The notes under the pieces were generated by a model. That model was not told where the DNA came from and did not search any database. It was given only the letters and a program-made list of their open reading frames with translations. From Henriciella sp. (GTDB taxonomy: Bacteria > Pseudomonadota > Alphaproteobacteria > Caulobacterales > Hyphomonadaceae): 64,000 nt of DNA. The DNA lies in NCBI RefSeq assembly GCF_029937755.1, contig NZ_JAPYPG010000002.1, positions 163,648 through 227,647 on the forward strand. The letters are read 5' to 3'. Below, one piece after another: positions 9,157-16,547 of the stretch. The position numbers and the translations under genes were made by a program. The number at the start of each line of letters is the position of its first letter. Position 1 is the first letter of the stretch.

Positions 9157-10467
9157 ATGTCCCACGCTTTCATCGTCCACGGCCCGAAGGACGTCGACAG
9201 CCTGCTTACAGTGCACGAAGCGCTGCGCAAGGCGGGCATCCAGGCGTGGTATGAGCCTCCCGGTGCGGAAAGCCGTGAAAGCCACACAGCCATTGCGGAA
9301 GCTATCGACAAGGCTTTTGCGATGATCGTGCTTGTCTCGGCCAGCAGTATCCGGTCGCGCGAAGCACAGGCGCAGATCGAGCGCGGCATCGCCCGCGGTC
9401 TTACCATCATTCCCTTTCGCGTTGACAATGCGCGCTTGTCCGGCGTGTTCAAGAAACAGCTTGCCGACACGCTGAAACACGCACTCATGGATGAGGGGGG
9501 TCTGGACAAACTGGTTACAGAAGTGCGGGCACGCTACAGGCGCAAGTGCCCGGTCATCTCGGTCATGAACCTCAAGGGCGGTGTCGGCAAGACAACGATC
9601 TCGTCACAGGTCTTCGGCGCCTGGCAGGCCGCCCTCGGCGGACGGATCCTGCTGGTCGATCTCGACCCGCAATACAATCTCACCCAGACCTTCTTCGACA
9701 TGGAGGCTGCCGACAAAAGCGCGGCGAATGATCGCTCGGTCATTTCCCTGTTCGAAAAAAGCAAGCTGCACGCAGCTGGCGTGCCGTCACCGGCTGAGGC
9801 CTGGAGCCGGCTCTCAGTCGAGCCTTTCCCCACCCCGGCGGCGAGCGAAATCGTTCATCCCGTGCTCACCGAGGATGGGCCGGGTGGGGTCCTTGATCTG
9901 ATCTCAGGCCAGTTCGAGATCTCGAAGTATGCCTTTGCGACGGATGCTGCTGCGCTCTCGGCCATCAATACGAACTTCCAGCGCATGATCGAGCATCTAC
10001 GCAGCGACTATGACCTCATCGTCTTCGACACCAATCCGAACGCGACGTTCCTGACCCGCTGTGCGCTCGAGGCCTCAGATCGCGTCATCGCTCCAATGCA
10101 CCCGGACATGTATTCCCTGCGCGGTGTGAAGCTCCTGAATCAGGTGCTGAACGAGCATATCGATCCGGATGCCCGCCCGAAGCTTTCGATCCTGTTTAAT
10201 AAGGTCGCGCGAAACGAACAGTCCGCCTTCGAGGCAGATGCCCGTAATGGCGCTTATGACCAGCGCGCTGGTTTCAAGCTGTCTGAGGCTCTGCTTCAGC
10301 ACGCCCTCCCCCGCAGCGGCCATCTCGACGTGCGCTCACCGGACTCTGATCAGGCCCCCTGGAAGTCGCTGGTCATACACAATGGACGCGGAGGCGGCCT
10401 GAAATTCATCCGCGAACAGCTGAAAGCCGTCGCCTCCGAGATGAGCGCCCTGGTAACAGCCGCCTGA
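9157..10467 (+). CDS. TIR-like domain fused to ParA/MinD-type ATPase
   Basis: A 436-residue two-domain protein. Residues 1 to about 125 look like a TIR domain: AFIVHGPKD, QAWYEPPGAESR in the BB-loop region, MIVLVSASSIRSR and LTIIPFRVD. At the position where NADase TIR domains have their catalytic Glu, the segment SREAQAQIERG places Gln73. Residues 130-436 are a ParA-type ATPase with deviant Walker A KGGVGKTT (140-147), LLVDLDPQYN (Asp168, Asp170) and a Walker B-like LIVFDTNPN (Asp291). Start chosen at the ATG with a cggag site eight bases upstream; the open frame continues 282 codons further, but that part is antisense to the DAHP synthase. No ParB, HTH gene or known defence gene is adjacent. 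Function unknown; signalling or defence are inferences. Confidence 0.85.
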   Translation: MSHAFIVHGPKDVDSLLTVHEALRKAGIQAWYEPPGAESRESHTAIAEAIDKAFAMIVLVSASSIRSREAQAQIERGIARGLTIIPFRVDNARLSGVFKKQLADTLKHALMDEGGLDKLVTEVRARYRRKCPVISVMNLKGGVGKTTISSQVFGAWQAALGGRILLVDLDPQYNLTQTFFDMEAADKSAANDRSVISLFEKSKLHAAGVPSPAEAWSRLSVEPFPTPAASEIVHPVLTEDGPGGVLDLISGQFEISKYAFATDAAALSAINTNFQRMIEHLRSDYDLIVFDTNPNATFLTRCALEASDRVIAPMHPDMYSLRGVKLLNQVLNEHIDPDARPKLSILFNKVARNEQSAFEADARNGAYDQRAGFKLSEALLQHALPRSGHLDVRSPDSDQAPWKSLVIHNGRGGGLKFIREQLKAVASEMSALVTAA

Positions 10468-10475
10468 TCAGGCGG
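10460..10475. terminator. Palindrome shared by two abutting convergent genes
   Basis: The perfect 16-bp palindrome ccgcctgatcaggcgg is centred on the junction of the TGA stop of the TIR-ParA gene (10465-10467) and the reverse-strand stop of gor (10468-10470). It can fold as a six-pair stem with a four-base loop on either transcript, without a T-tract. A terminator role is only a suggestion. Confidence 0.3.
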
Positions 10476-11871
10476 GCTCGGTTTCGGGTACCCATTTGTG
10501 GCGCATCGTGACGATTTCCTCGGCTATGGTCGGATGGACGGCGCAGGTCTGATCGAACTGCTGCTTGGTCACGCCCATCTTCACGGCGACCCCGATCATC
10601 TGGATCATCTCAGCGGCTTCAGGGCTGACGATATGGACGCCGACCACCTGCTGGGTCTCGCCATTCACGACCAGCTTCATCATCACCCGCTCTTCGCCGT
10701 CCTCGAGCAGCGCCTGCTTCATCGGCTTGAAGCGGGTCTTGTAGATATCAACCTTGTCGAGCGCCTTGCGGGCTTCGGCCTCGGTCATGCCGACAGTGCC
10801 GACCTCGGGCTGAGTGAAGACACCTGAAGCAACGAAGTCGTGCTCGAAGCTCCATTCCCTGTCGCCGAACACCGTATCCGCAAATGCGTGCCCTTCCCGG
10901 ATGGCGACGGGCGTCAGCTGGATACGGTCTGTCACATCGCCAACAGCGAAGACGTTCGGAATGTTCGTGCGTGATGCGTCATCGACGATGACAGAACCTT
11001 TCTCACTCAGATTCACGCCCGCCTTGTCGCAGCCAAGATCATCGGTCGCGGCCCGGCGCCCCACCGCCATAAGGATCACATCGGCATTGAGTTTGGTGCC
11101 GTTGCTGAGGTGGATGCAGTAGGGGCATTCTTCGCCATCCACCTCGTTGATCTCGTCGAAAACGGCCGAGGTGATGACGCGCACGCCCGCTTCTTTCAGG
11201 CCTTCATGCACAGCTGTGCGAACGTCCCAGTCAAAACCGTTGAGCACGGTGTCACCGCGATAGACCAGGCAGGTCTCGACGCCGAGCCCGGCAAAGATGT
11301 GGGCAAACTCGCAGGCAATGTAGCCGCCACCAGCGATCACAATGTGTTTCGGAAGCGTCTCCAGATTGAACACTTCATTGGAGGTGATGGTGTGCTCGAC
11401 CCCCGGAAGCTCCTCAGGGGCTGGCCGCCATGGCGTGCCGCCGGTCGCGATCAGGATCTTGTCGACGGTGAACGTCTTACCGCTATCCTTGAGGGCGATC
11501 GTATTGGCATCCTGCATCTCAGCGCGCTCTTCAAAGACATCGACGCCGGCATTGGCGAGATTGCGGAGATAGATGCCCGAGAGGCGGTCGACCTCGGCAT
11601 GCATTTTCGACATGAAAGCCGGGAAATCGAATCCCTTGGCTTCGACATCCCAGCCATAGTCGCGCGCTTCCTGCAGCTTGCTGCCATACTCGCTGGCATA
11701 CACCATGAACTTCTTCGGGACGCAGCCTCGGATCACGCAGGTGCCACCGATCCGGAATTCCTCGGCGATGGCGACCTTTGCTCCGGACTGGGCCGCGATC
11801 CGTGCTGCACGCACGCCGCCAGACCCGGCGCCAATGACAAACAGGTCGTAATCGTATCCGAGGTCAGCCAT
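10468..11871 (-). CDS. gor: Glutathione-disulfide reductase
   Basis: Cytosolic FAD enzyme that reduces glutathione disulfide with NADPH. 467 residues. The FAD motif GAGSGGVRAA (14-23) and the redox-active disulfide GGTCVIRGCVPKK (Cys45, Cys50) are intact, as is the C-terminal HPTIAEE with the catalytic His-Glu. The sequence resembles the plant/alphaproteobacterial type. It is last in a minus-strand run glmU-rpiA-gor (53-base gap to rpiA). With gshA (46.9 kb) and the GST (63.2 kb) it shows a full glutathione system. Its stop abuts the stop of the convergent TIR-ParA gene with no bases between. Confidence 0.96.
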   Translation of the reverse strand: MADLGYDYDLFVIGAGSGGVRAARIAAQSGAKVAIAEEFRIGGTCVIRGCVPKKFMVYASEYGSKLQEARDYGWDVEAKGFDFPAFMSKMHAEVDRLSGIYLRNLANAGVDVFEERAEMQDANTIALKDSGKTFTVDKILIATGGTPWRPAPEELPGVEHTITSNEVFNLETLPKHIVIAGGGYIACEFAHIFAGLGVETCLVYRGDTVLNGFDWDVRTAVHEGLKEAGVRVITSAVFDEINEVDGEECPYCIHLSNGTKLNADVILMAVGRRAATDDLGCDKAGVNLSEKGSVIVDDASRTNIPNVFAVGDVTDRIQLTPVAIREGHAFADTVFGDREWSFEHDFVASGVFTQPEVGTVGMTEAEARKALDKVDIYKTRFKPMKQALLEDGEERVMMKLVVNGETQQVVGVHIVSPEAAEMIQMIGVAVKMGVTKQQFDQTCAVHPTIAEEIVTMRHKWVPETEPA

Positions 11872-11924
11872 GAAAATATCCTTCCGGTTTCAGTATCTTC
11901 CGGCGGGATATGGATCGGCTTTGC

Positions 11925-12623
11925 CTAGTATTCAAACACCGATGCACCGTCATCCTGACCGATGATGACCGTGCGCGCCATGCCGATGAAGAGACCATGC
12001 TCCACAACGCCCGGCACATCGGACAACAGACGGGCGGCTTTCGGCGCATTCGGGATCACTGAACAATGGCAGTCGAGAATGTAGTTGCCGCCATCGGTAA
12101 TCACCGGCTTGTTCCCGCTGCTCGTGCGCACATCGATGCGCGGCTTGGCGACCCCGGCAGCTTTAAGCGCGTCAAATACCTTCTTGGCCGTGATGGTGTA
12201 GCCGAACGGCGTGACTTCGACCGGAAGCGGAAACTGGCCAAGCATGTCGACCTGTTTGGAGGGGTCGGCAATCACCACCATCAGATCGCTCGCATTCGCG
12301 ATGATCTTCTCGCGCAGCAGGGCTGCCCCACCGCCCTTGATCAGCTGGGCCTCGCCATCAACCTCGTCTGCACCATCGACTGTGAGGTGTATGCGGTCGA
12401 CATGGTCGATCGGCAGAAGCGGTACACCGAGCGATTCTGCAAGACGCCGGGTGTCTTCGCTGGTGGGAACACCTTTGACCATGAGGCCATCCGCGATCTC
12501 TTCAGCCAGCAGTTCGACAAAGTATTTCGCCGTCGACCCGGTACCGAGACCAACCGTCATGCCCTCCTCAACAAAGTCGATAGCCGCCATGGCGGCGTTC
12601 TCTTTCTCTCTCTCATTGGCCAT
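11925..12623 (-). CDS. rpiA: Ribose-5-phosphate isomerase A
   Basis: Interconverts ribose 5-phosphate and ribulose 5-phosphate in the pentose phosphate pathway. 232 residues, full length. The family motifs VGLGTGSTAKYF, the active-site DGADEVD, LIKGGGAALLREKI and the conserved ending GLFIGMARTVIIG are present. It lies 12 bases downstream of glmU on the same strand and upstream of gor, so the three probably share a transcript. Sugar phosphate supply links it loosely with glmU. The N-terminal MANEREKENAA is charged, as is usual for RpiA. Confidence 0.96.
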   Translation of the reverse strand: MANEREKENAAMAAIDFVEEGMTVGLGTGSTAKYFVELLAEEIADGLMVKGVPTSEDTRRLAESLGVPLLPIDHVDRIHLTVDGADEVDGEAQLIKGGGAALLREKIIANASDLMVVIADPSKQVDMLGQFPLPVEVTPFGYTITAKKVFDALKAAGVAKPRIDVRTSSGNKPVITDGGNYILDCHCSVIPNAPKAARLLSDVPGVVEHGLFIGMARTVIIGQDDGASVFEY

Positions 12624-12635
12624 GACGCGGGTCTC

Positions 12636-13988
12636 CTATTTGCGGGCTGCCTTTTCAGCGGCCTTCTTCGTCCTGAACTCGTCTGCCCAGCCCGGTTTTT
12701 CGACCTGACGGCCGCGGCCAATCGCGAGCGCATTCTCCGACACATTCTCGACAATGACGGAACCGGAACCGACATAGGCCCCATTGCCGATTCTCACCGG
12801 CGCCACCAGCGCGCTGTTCGACCCGATGAAGGCATTGTCGCCGACCCTGGTCTGGTATTTGAGGAAGCCGTCATAATTGCAGAAGATGGTACCAGCGCCG
12901 ATATTCGCATTCGCGCCAACATCCCCATCGCCCAGATAGGCAAGATGATTGGCTTTCGCGCCGGGGCCGACACGGGTTTTCTTCACTTCAACGAAATTAC
13001 CGATCTTCGCCCCTTCGCCAATGAAGGCGCCAGGCCTCAGACGCGCATAAGGGCCGATCTCGGCATTCTCTTCGACATTCGCACCTTCAAGATGCGAAAA
13101 GGCGCGGATCAGTGCGCCTGAGCGGACATGCACGCCGGGCCCAAAAACGACGTTCGGCTCGATCACGACATCATTGTCGATGATAGTGTCGTGGGCGAAG
13201 AAAACGGTCTCGGGCGCGATCATCGTCACGCCCTCGCTCATCAGTTCATCGCGACGCCGGTCCTGGAAAGCCGCTTCAGCCTTGGCGAGTTCCTTGCGTG
13301 AGTTCACACCCTGCACGTCGCGCTCCTCGCAGGTCACGGTGCGGCAGGTCGATCCTTCCTTGCGAGCAAGCGCCACAATGTCGGTGAGATAGTACTCGCC
13401 CTTTTGGTTGTCATTTGTGACCTTGGAGAGCAGCCGGAATAGCCGCTCGGCGCGAACGGCCATGACGCCGGAATTGCAGAAGTCGATAGCCAGTTCGTCC
13501 GGGCTCGCATCCTTGGCCTCGACAATGGCTTCAAGGTCGCCATCCTTACTGGTGACCAGGCGGCCATAGGCCCCCGGTGCCGCCGCGCGAAATCCGAGAA
13601 CGCCCACGGCAGCGCCGCCCTCAAGGGCCTCGAACAGCGATTCGACAGCACTTGCAGGGATCAGTGGTGTATCGCCATAGAGAACGATGACATCCCCGAC
13701 GAACCCTTTCAGCGCCTTCTCTGCAGACCGGACCGCATGACCGGTCCCGAGTGGCGGATCCTGTACAGCCGTCGCGCCATGACCGAGCGAGGCTTCGGCA
13801 TGCTCCTTCAGCTCCGGCGTATTCGGCGAGATGACCGTGATTATCTTCGAGCACCCGACCTTGCGGGCGAGATCGATCGACCAGTCAAGCATGGGCTGCC
13901 CGCCCACCTTGTGAAGCACCTTGGGCAGGGAAGACTTCATCCGTGTGCCCTGCCCTGCAGCCAGGATGATAGCGGCTCTTTCCATCAT
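12636..13988 (-). CDS. glmU: Bifunctional GlmU: glucosamine-1-P acetyltransferase / GlcNAc-1-P uridylyltransferase
   Basis: Makes UDP-N-acetylglucosamine, the shared precursor of peptidoglycan and lipid A. 450 residues. The N-terminal pyrophosphorylase has LAAGQGTRMKS (10-20), GTGHAV and LYGDTPLI; the C-terminal half is a left-handed beta-helix of hexapeptide repeats with the acetyl-CoA region NYDGF, AFIGSNSALVAPV and YVGSGSVI. First gene of glmU-rpiA-gor, read away from gph across 76 bases. Two adjacent ATGs open the frame (MMERAA); either may be used. In many alphaproteobacteria it also neighbours a phosphoglycolate phosphatase, as here. Confidence 0.97.
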   Translation of the reverse strand: MMERAAIILAAGQGTRMKSSLPKVLHKVGGQPMLDWSIDLARKVGCSKIITVISPNTPELKEHAEASLGHGATAVQDPPLGTGHAVRSAEKALKGFVGDVIVLYGDTPLIPASAVESLFEALEGGAAVGVLGFRAAAPGAYGRLVTSKDGDLEAIVEAKDASPDELAIDFCNSGVMAVRAERLFRLLSKVTNDNQKGEYYLTDIVALARKEGSTCRTVTCEERDVQGVNSRKELAKAEAAFQDRRRDELMSEGVTMIAPETVFFAHDTIIDNDVVIEPNVVFGPGVHVRSGALIRAFSHLEGANVEENAEIGPYARLRPGAFIGEGAKIGNFVEVKKTRVGPGAKANHLAYLGDGDVGANANIGAGTIFCNYDGFLKYQTRVGDNAFIGSNSALVAPVRIGNGAYVGSGSVIVENVSENALAIGRGRQVEKPGWADEFRTKKAAEKAARK

Positions 13989-14064
13989 GAATCGCGTCTC
14001 GTTATCCTTCGCAAACTCGCCTAAACCATCTGCCGGTTCGATGCGAGAGGTTTAAGGAGGTCCG

Positions 14065-14745
14065 ATGACAGGCACAGATATGACAGGATGGACGATTGTC
14101 TTCGATCTGGACGGGACCCTGATTGATACAGCGCCAGACCTTCATGCCTCTCTCAATCACAGTCTGGAAAGCGCCGGGCTGACGCCGGTTCCTTTTTACG
14201 CGATACGGGGAATGATCGGTGAAGGCGCCAAGGCCATGATCCGCAAGGGCATCACCTGGAACGGCGATGACGAAGCCAATCATGATATCGAGCCCCTCTG
14301 GGAAGCGTTCCTTGCTCATTACCGCGAGAATATCTGCCGCCTCAGCCGGCCCTTTCCTGACGCCGTCGCCTCCATTGACCGCCTGCTTGAAGCCGGCGCC
14401 GTCTGCGCTGTCTGCACCAACAAGACCCAGAAGCTGGCTGAAGCAGTCCTCGACACGCTCAACCTCTCCGGAAGATTTTCCGCAATTGTAGGCGCTGATG
14501 CCGTCCCGGAGAAAAAACCGAATGGCGATCACATCATCCGGACAATCAAGGCCGCTGGCGGAATGGAACGGCGCGCCATCATGGTGGGTGACAGCCAGAC
14601 AGACGAAAGGGCAGCCCGGGATGCCGGACTGCCCTTCGTATTCGTGACGTTTGGTTATGGACCAGAACCGGAGGGGTTTCCGGACATGGTGACCCCCAAT
14701 ACCTACAAGGAGGTCATGGCAGCCATCAGAACCATAATGTCTTAG
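14065..14745 (+). CDS. gph: HAD phosphatase, phosphoglycolate phosphatase-like
   Basis: Predicted haloacid-dehalogenase phosphatase, probably for 2-phosphoglycolate. 226 residues. Motif I is DLDGT (14-18), motif II is in CAVCTNKTQ, the motif III lysine pair is in EKKPNGD and motif IV is VGDSQTDERAA. A near-perfect ribosome site (taaggaggtccg) precedes the ATG; a second ATG at codon 6 is possible. It is divergent from glmU. Its stop overlaps by four bases the stop of the small gene on the other strand. HAD enzymes are often promiscuous, so the substrate assignment rests on family and the glmU neighbourhood. Confidence 0.85.
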   Translation: MTGTDMTGWTIVFDLDGTLIDTAPDLHASLNHSLESAGLTPVPFYAIRGMIGEGAKAMIRKGITWNGDDEANHDIEPLWEAFLAHYRENICRLSRPFPDAVASIDRLLEAGAVCAVCTNKTQKLAEAVLDTLNLSGRFSAIVGADAVPEKKPNGDHIIRTIKAAGGMERRAIMVGDSQTDERAARDAGLPFVFVTFGYGPEPEGFPDMVTPNTYKEVMAAIRTIMS

Positions 14746-14987
14746 GCGACTTCGACTGCGTCGTTTGGACGGTATGTCGTGCGCAGTTCTTCCTGGCTCT
14801 TGGCGATGCGGCGACGCGGCATGCCGTTGACCATGTTGGAACGCAGGTCCGTACGGGCACTACGCATCGCCGGGACGAAGCCAGCGTCCACGAGGTCTAC
14901 GTCGACCTCATAGCCACGCTCGGCCCAGTATTCACGGATTTTTTCGCGAAGGCGTTTTGCACCTTCATTGTTGCACCAGTCTTTCAT
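14742..14987 (-). CDS. Small conserved-looking hypothetical protein
   Basis: 81 residues with a charged, helix-prone N-terminal part (GAKRLREKIREYWAERGYEV) and a central MRSARTDLRSNMVNGMPRRR. I recall similar short proteins in other alphaproteobacteria but know no function. A ggagag ribosome site lies before the ATG, which supports a real gene. It converges on gph with a four-base stop overlap. Upstream lies a long AT-richer non-coding stretch that must hold its promoter. Basic residues suggest nucleic-acid contact, which is a guess. Confidence 0.7.
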   Translation of the reverse strand: MKDWCNNEGAKRLREKIREYWAERGYEVDVDLVDAGFVPAMRSARTDLRSNMVNGMPRRRIAKSQEELRTTYRPNDAVEVA

Positions 14988-15444
14988 TTCAATCTCTCCA
15001 GGCTAATTGTTTTTGCTAGGAGCATTTTACTCCCGGCTTCTGCCTGTCCTTCTGTTTGCTGTTTTTTTTACGTGGCGAGCGATTCACTGCCGCCGTTCGT
15101 GAAGCTTAAATGACGTTTATTCACATGAAGCTCAAGGTTTCTTCTCGATGAAATTCGAGTAACCTCCGAATATGAACAACCATTCATGCTGAACATCTGT
15201 TCATTTTCACGCCTCTTTCGTCTGCCATAAATGCCTATCATCGTTCGGGACTGTTTACGCCACTGGTTTCATATGAAATTATTTAATTGTGGCGACATTC
15301 CGGACGTGTCGCGCGATTGGGCGACAGAATGCCGCAAAACCCGACAAATCAGGTTGCGCGCTAACATAGATATGCGGAATTGAATGAAAGCTATGCCGTT
15401 CGGAAGGCAGTAAAGCCCTTGTGACGTCTCGCTGCCCTACTCGA
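14988..15444. other. AT-richer non-coding region upstream of tRNA-Val
   Basis: No convincing gene was seen in this stretch of about 450 bases, which is visibly richer in A/T than its surroundings. It contains a run of T (15062-15069), a perfect half-site dyad tgaacatctgttca (15190-15203), and next to it a looser dyad atgaacaaccattcat (15172-15187). It should carry the promoter of the small minus-strand gene at 14742-14987. A small RNA cannot be excluded. Confidence 0.5.
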
Positions 15445-15473
15445 TTGACCTCTTCGCGCGAGCCAATTATGAC
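15445..15473 (+). promoter_or_regulatory. Sigma-70-type promoter of tRNA-Val
   Basis: A -35 box ttgacc (15445-15450) and a -10 box tatgac (15468-15473) are separated by exactly 17 bases. The tRNA begins 18 bases after the -10 box, leaving a 5' leader of about ten bases. Position and spacing are both good; the assignment is by eye. Confidence 0.7.
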
Positions 15474-15490
15474 GCGCCTTTCCCGTATCC

Positions 15491-15565
15491 GGGCGATTAG
15501 CTCAGTGGTAGAGCACTGCCTTCACACGGCAGGGGTCACTGGTTCGAACCCAGTATCGCCCACCA
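15491..15565 (+). tRNA. tRNA-Val (anticodon CAC)
   Basis: A full cloverleaf: acceptor stem gggcgat pairs with atcgccc, D-arm ends in gtggtagagc, anticodon stem ctgcc/ggcag closes the loop ttcacac with anticodon CAC, and the T-arm is ctggttcgaacccag. Discriminator A and the CCA end (15563-15565) are encoded. It reads the GTG valine codon. A promoter lies directly upstream. Confidence 0.97.
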
Positions 15566-15591
15566 TTCAAATCCGGTTCGCTTCGCGAAAA

Positions 15592-15612
15592 AATCGATCC
15601 GGTGGATCGATT
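15592..15612 (-). terminator. Hairpin with T-run on the minus strand
   Basis: Arms aatcgatcc and ggatcgatt form a perfect nine-pair stem with a three-base loop. Six A's precede it on the plus strand (15588-15593), so read on the minus strand the hairpin runs into TTTTTT, the form of an intrinsic terminator. No minus-strand gene is known just upstream; it may shield the tRNA from antisense transcription or act in tRNA 3' processing. Confidence 0.4.
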
Positions 15613-15799
15613 CCAGGCTTTGACTGCGGCGGCAGCCGCCAATTCAGTGAATCGGATTCTAAGCCACACGAATTAACGCTGTAGCGTCCCTTGGCTTCTC
15701 CACGCTTCGGATAGACCGCGCTCGGGGTAGCGTCCCAGCACCGTCTCACCGCGTTTCACCTTTGCGAAAATCTCGCGCGCGCTCTACACCCGCCCTTCC

Positions 15800-16516
15800 A
15801 TGAAGTCCTTCCTGCGCCATCCCCTGGTTTCTTCCGCACTCGGTTACCTCATCTGGGCTTATATGGTCGTGTGCGCGCGGACCATCCGCTGGCAGGTGGA
15901 GGGAGAGGCAGGTTTTCGGGATGCCTGGAAACAGGAGCACGGCCTGATCGTCGCCGCCTGGCATTCGCGTATCCTTCTTATCCCGGCCATCTGGAGCAAG
16001 ATCGCGCGGAAGCTGCCAGCCAAGAGCTACCAGACGGCCATGCTGATCTCGCTTTCAAGAGATGGAGAAGCCGTTGCCAAAGCCATCGAGCATCTTGGGC
16101 TCGACTCGGTGCGCGGCTCATCGACCCACAAGCGCAAGCGCAAGGACAAGGGCGGCGTGGCCGCCATCGCGGAAACAAGCCGGCGCCTGAGAAAGGGCAG
16201 TGTTGTCTGCATCACGCCGGATGGTCCGCGCGGTCCGGCCGAAAACGTACAGGCCGGCCCGGTTCTGCTTGCCCAGCGTTCGGGTGCAGCCATCATACCC
16301 TATGCCCTGGCCGTCAGACCGGCCTGGCGGCTGGACACCTGGGACCGGTTCATGATCCCACTTCCCTTCTCGAAAGGCGCCATGGTGATCGGTGAGCCGC
16401 TCTTCATTGCCAAGTCCGAGAGCGCCGGTGATGGTATCGCCAAGACTCAGCAAGCCATCGATGCCGCCCATCAGCGCGCCGAGTCGCTGATCAGCCCGAC
16501 TGGCCGAAAGGGCTGA
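15800..16516 (+). CDS. DUF374 lysophospholipid acyltransferase family protein
   Basis: Predicted membrane-associated acyltransferase. 238 residues with an N-terminal hydrophobic segment (SALGYLIWAYMVV). DUF374 signatures are AAWHSRILLIP (the His block), SLSRDGE, RGSSTHKRK and ITPDGPRGPAENVQ. First gene of a plus-strand run with waaA, lpxK and an lpxL-type gene, 31 bases before waaA; this is the usual alphaproteobacterial setting and points to lipid A or Kdo-lipid maturation. In many relatives DUF4170 and CysQ-like genes precede it; here those are 40 kb away as a fusion. The acyl acceptor is unknown. Confidence 0.88.
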   Translation: MKSFLRHPLVSSALGYLIWAYMVVCARTIRWQVEGEAGFRDAWKQEHGLIVAAWHSRILLIPAIWSKIARKLPAKSYQTAMLISLSRDGEAVAKAIEHLGLDSVRGSSTHKRKRKDKGGVAAIAETSRRLRKGSVVCITPDGPRGPAENVQAGPVLLAQRSGAAIIPYALAVRPAWRLDTWDRFMIPLPFSKGAMVIGEPLFIAKSESAGDGIAKTQQAIDAAHQRAESLISPTGRKG

Positions 16517-16547
16517 CGGACTCGCCGCAGACCGTTAAGGATCGCGC

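Noticed and set aside
9157-10467. Reading the ParA domain as part of a chromosomal or plasmid partition locus
   Set aside because: No parB, parS-like repeats or replication gene adjoins it, and the N-terminal TIR-like domain does not fit standard ParA.
15117-15125. A single DnaA-box match (ttattcaca)
   Set aside because: One such 9-mer is expected by chance in a window of this size; no cluster, AT-rich unwinding element or dnaA/parAB neighbourhood supports an origin.
15421-15684. An 87-codon frame across the tRNA-Val gene
   Set aside because: It overlaps a perfect tRNA and its promoter and has no supporting ribosome site.
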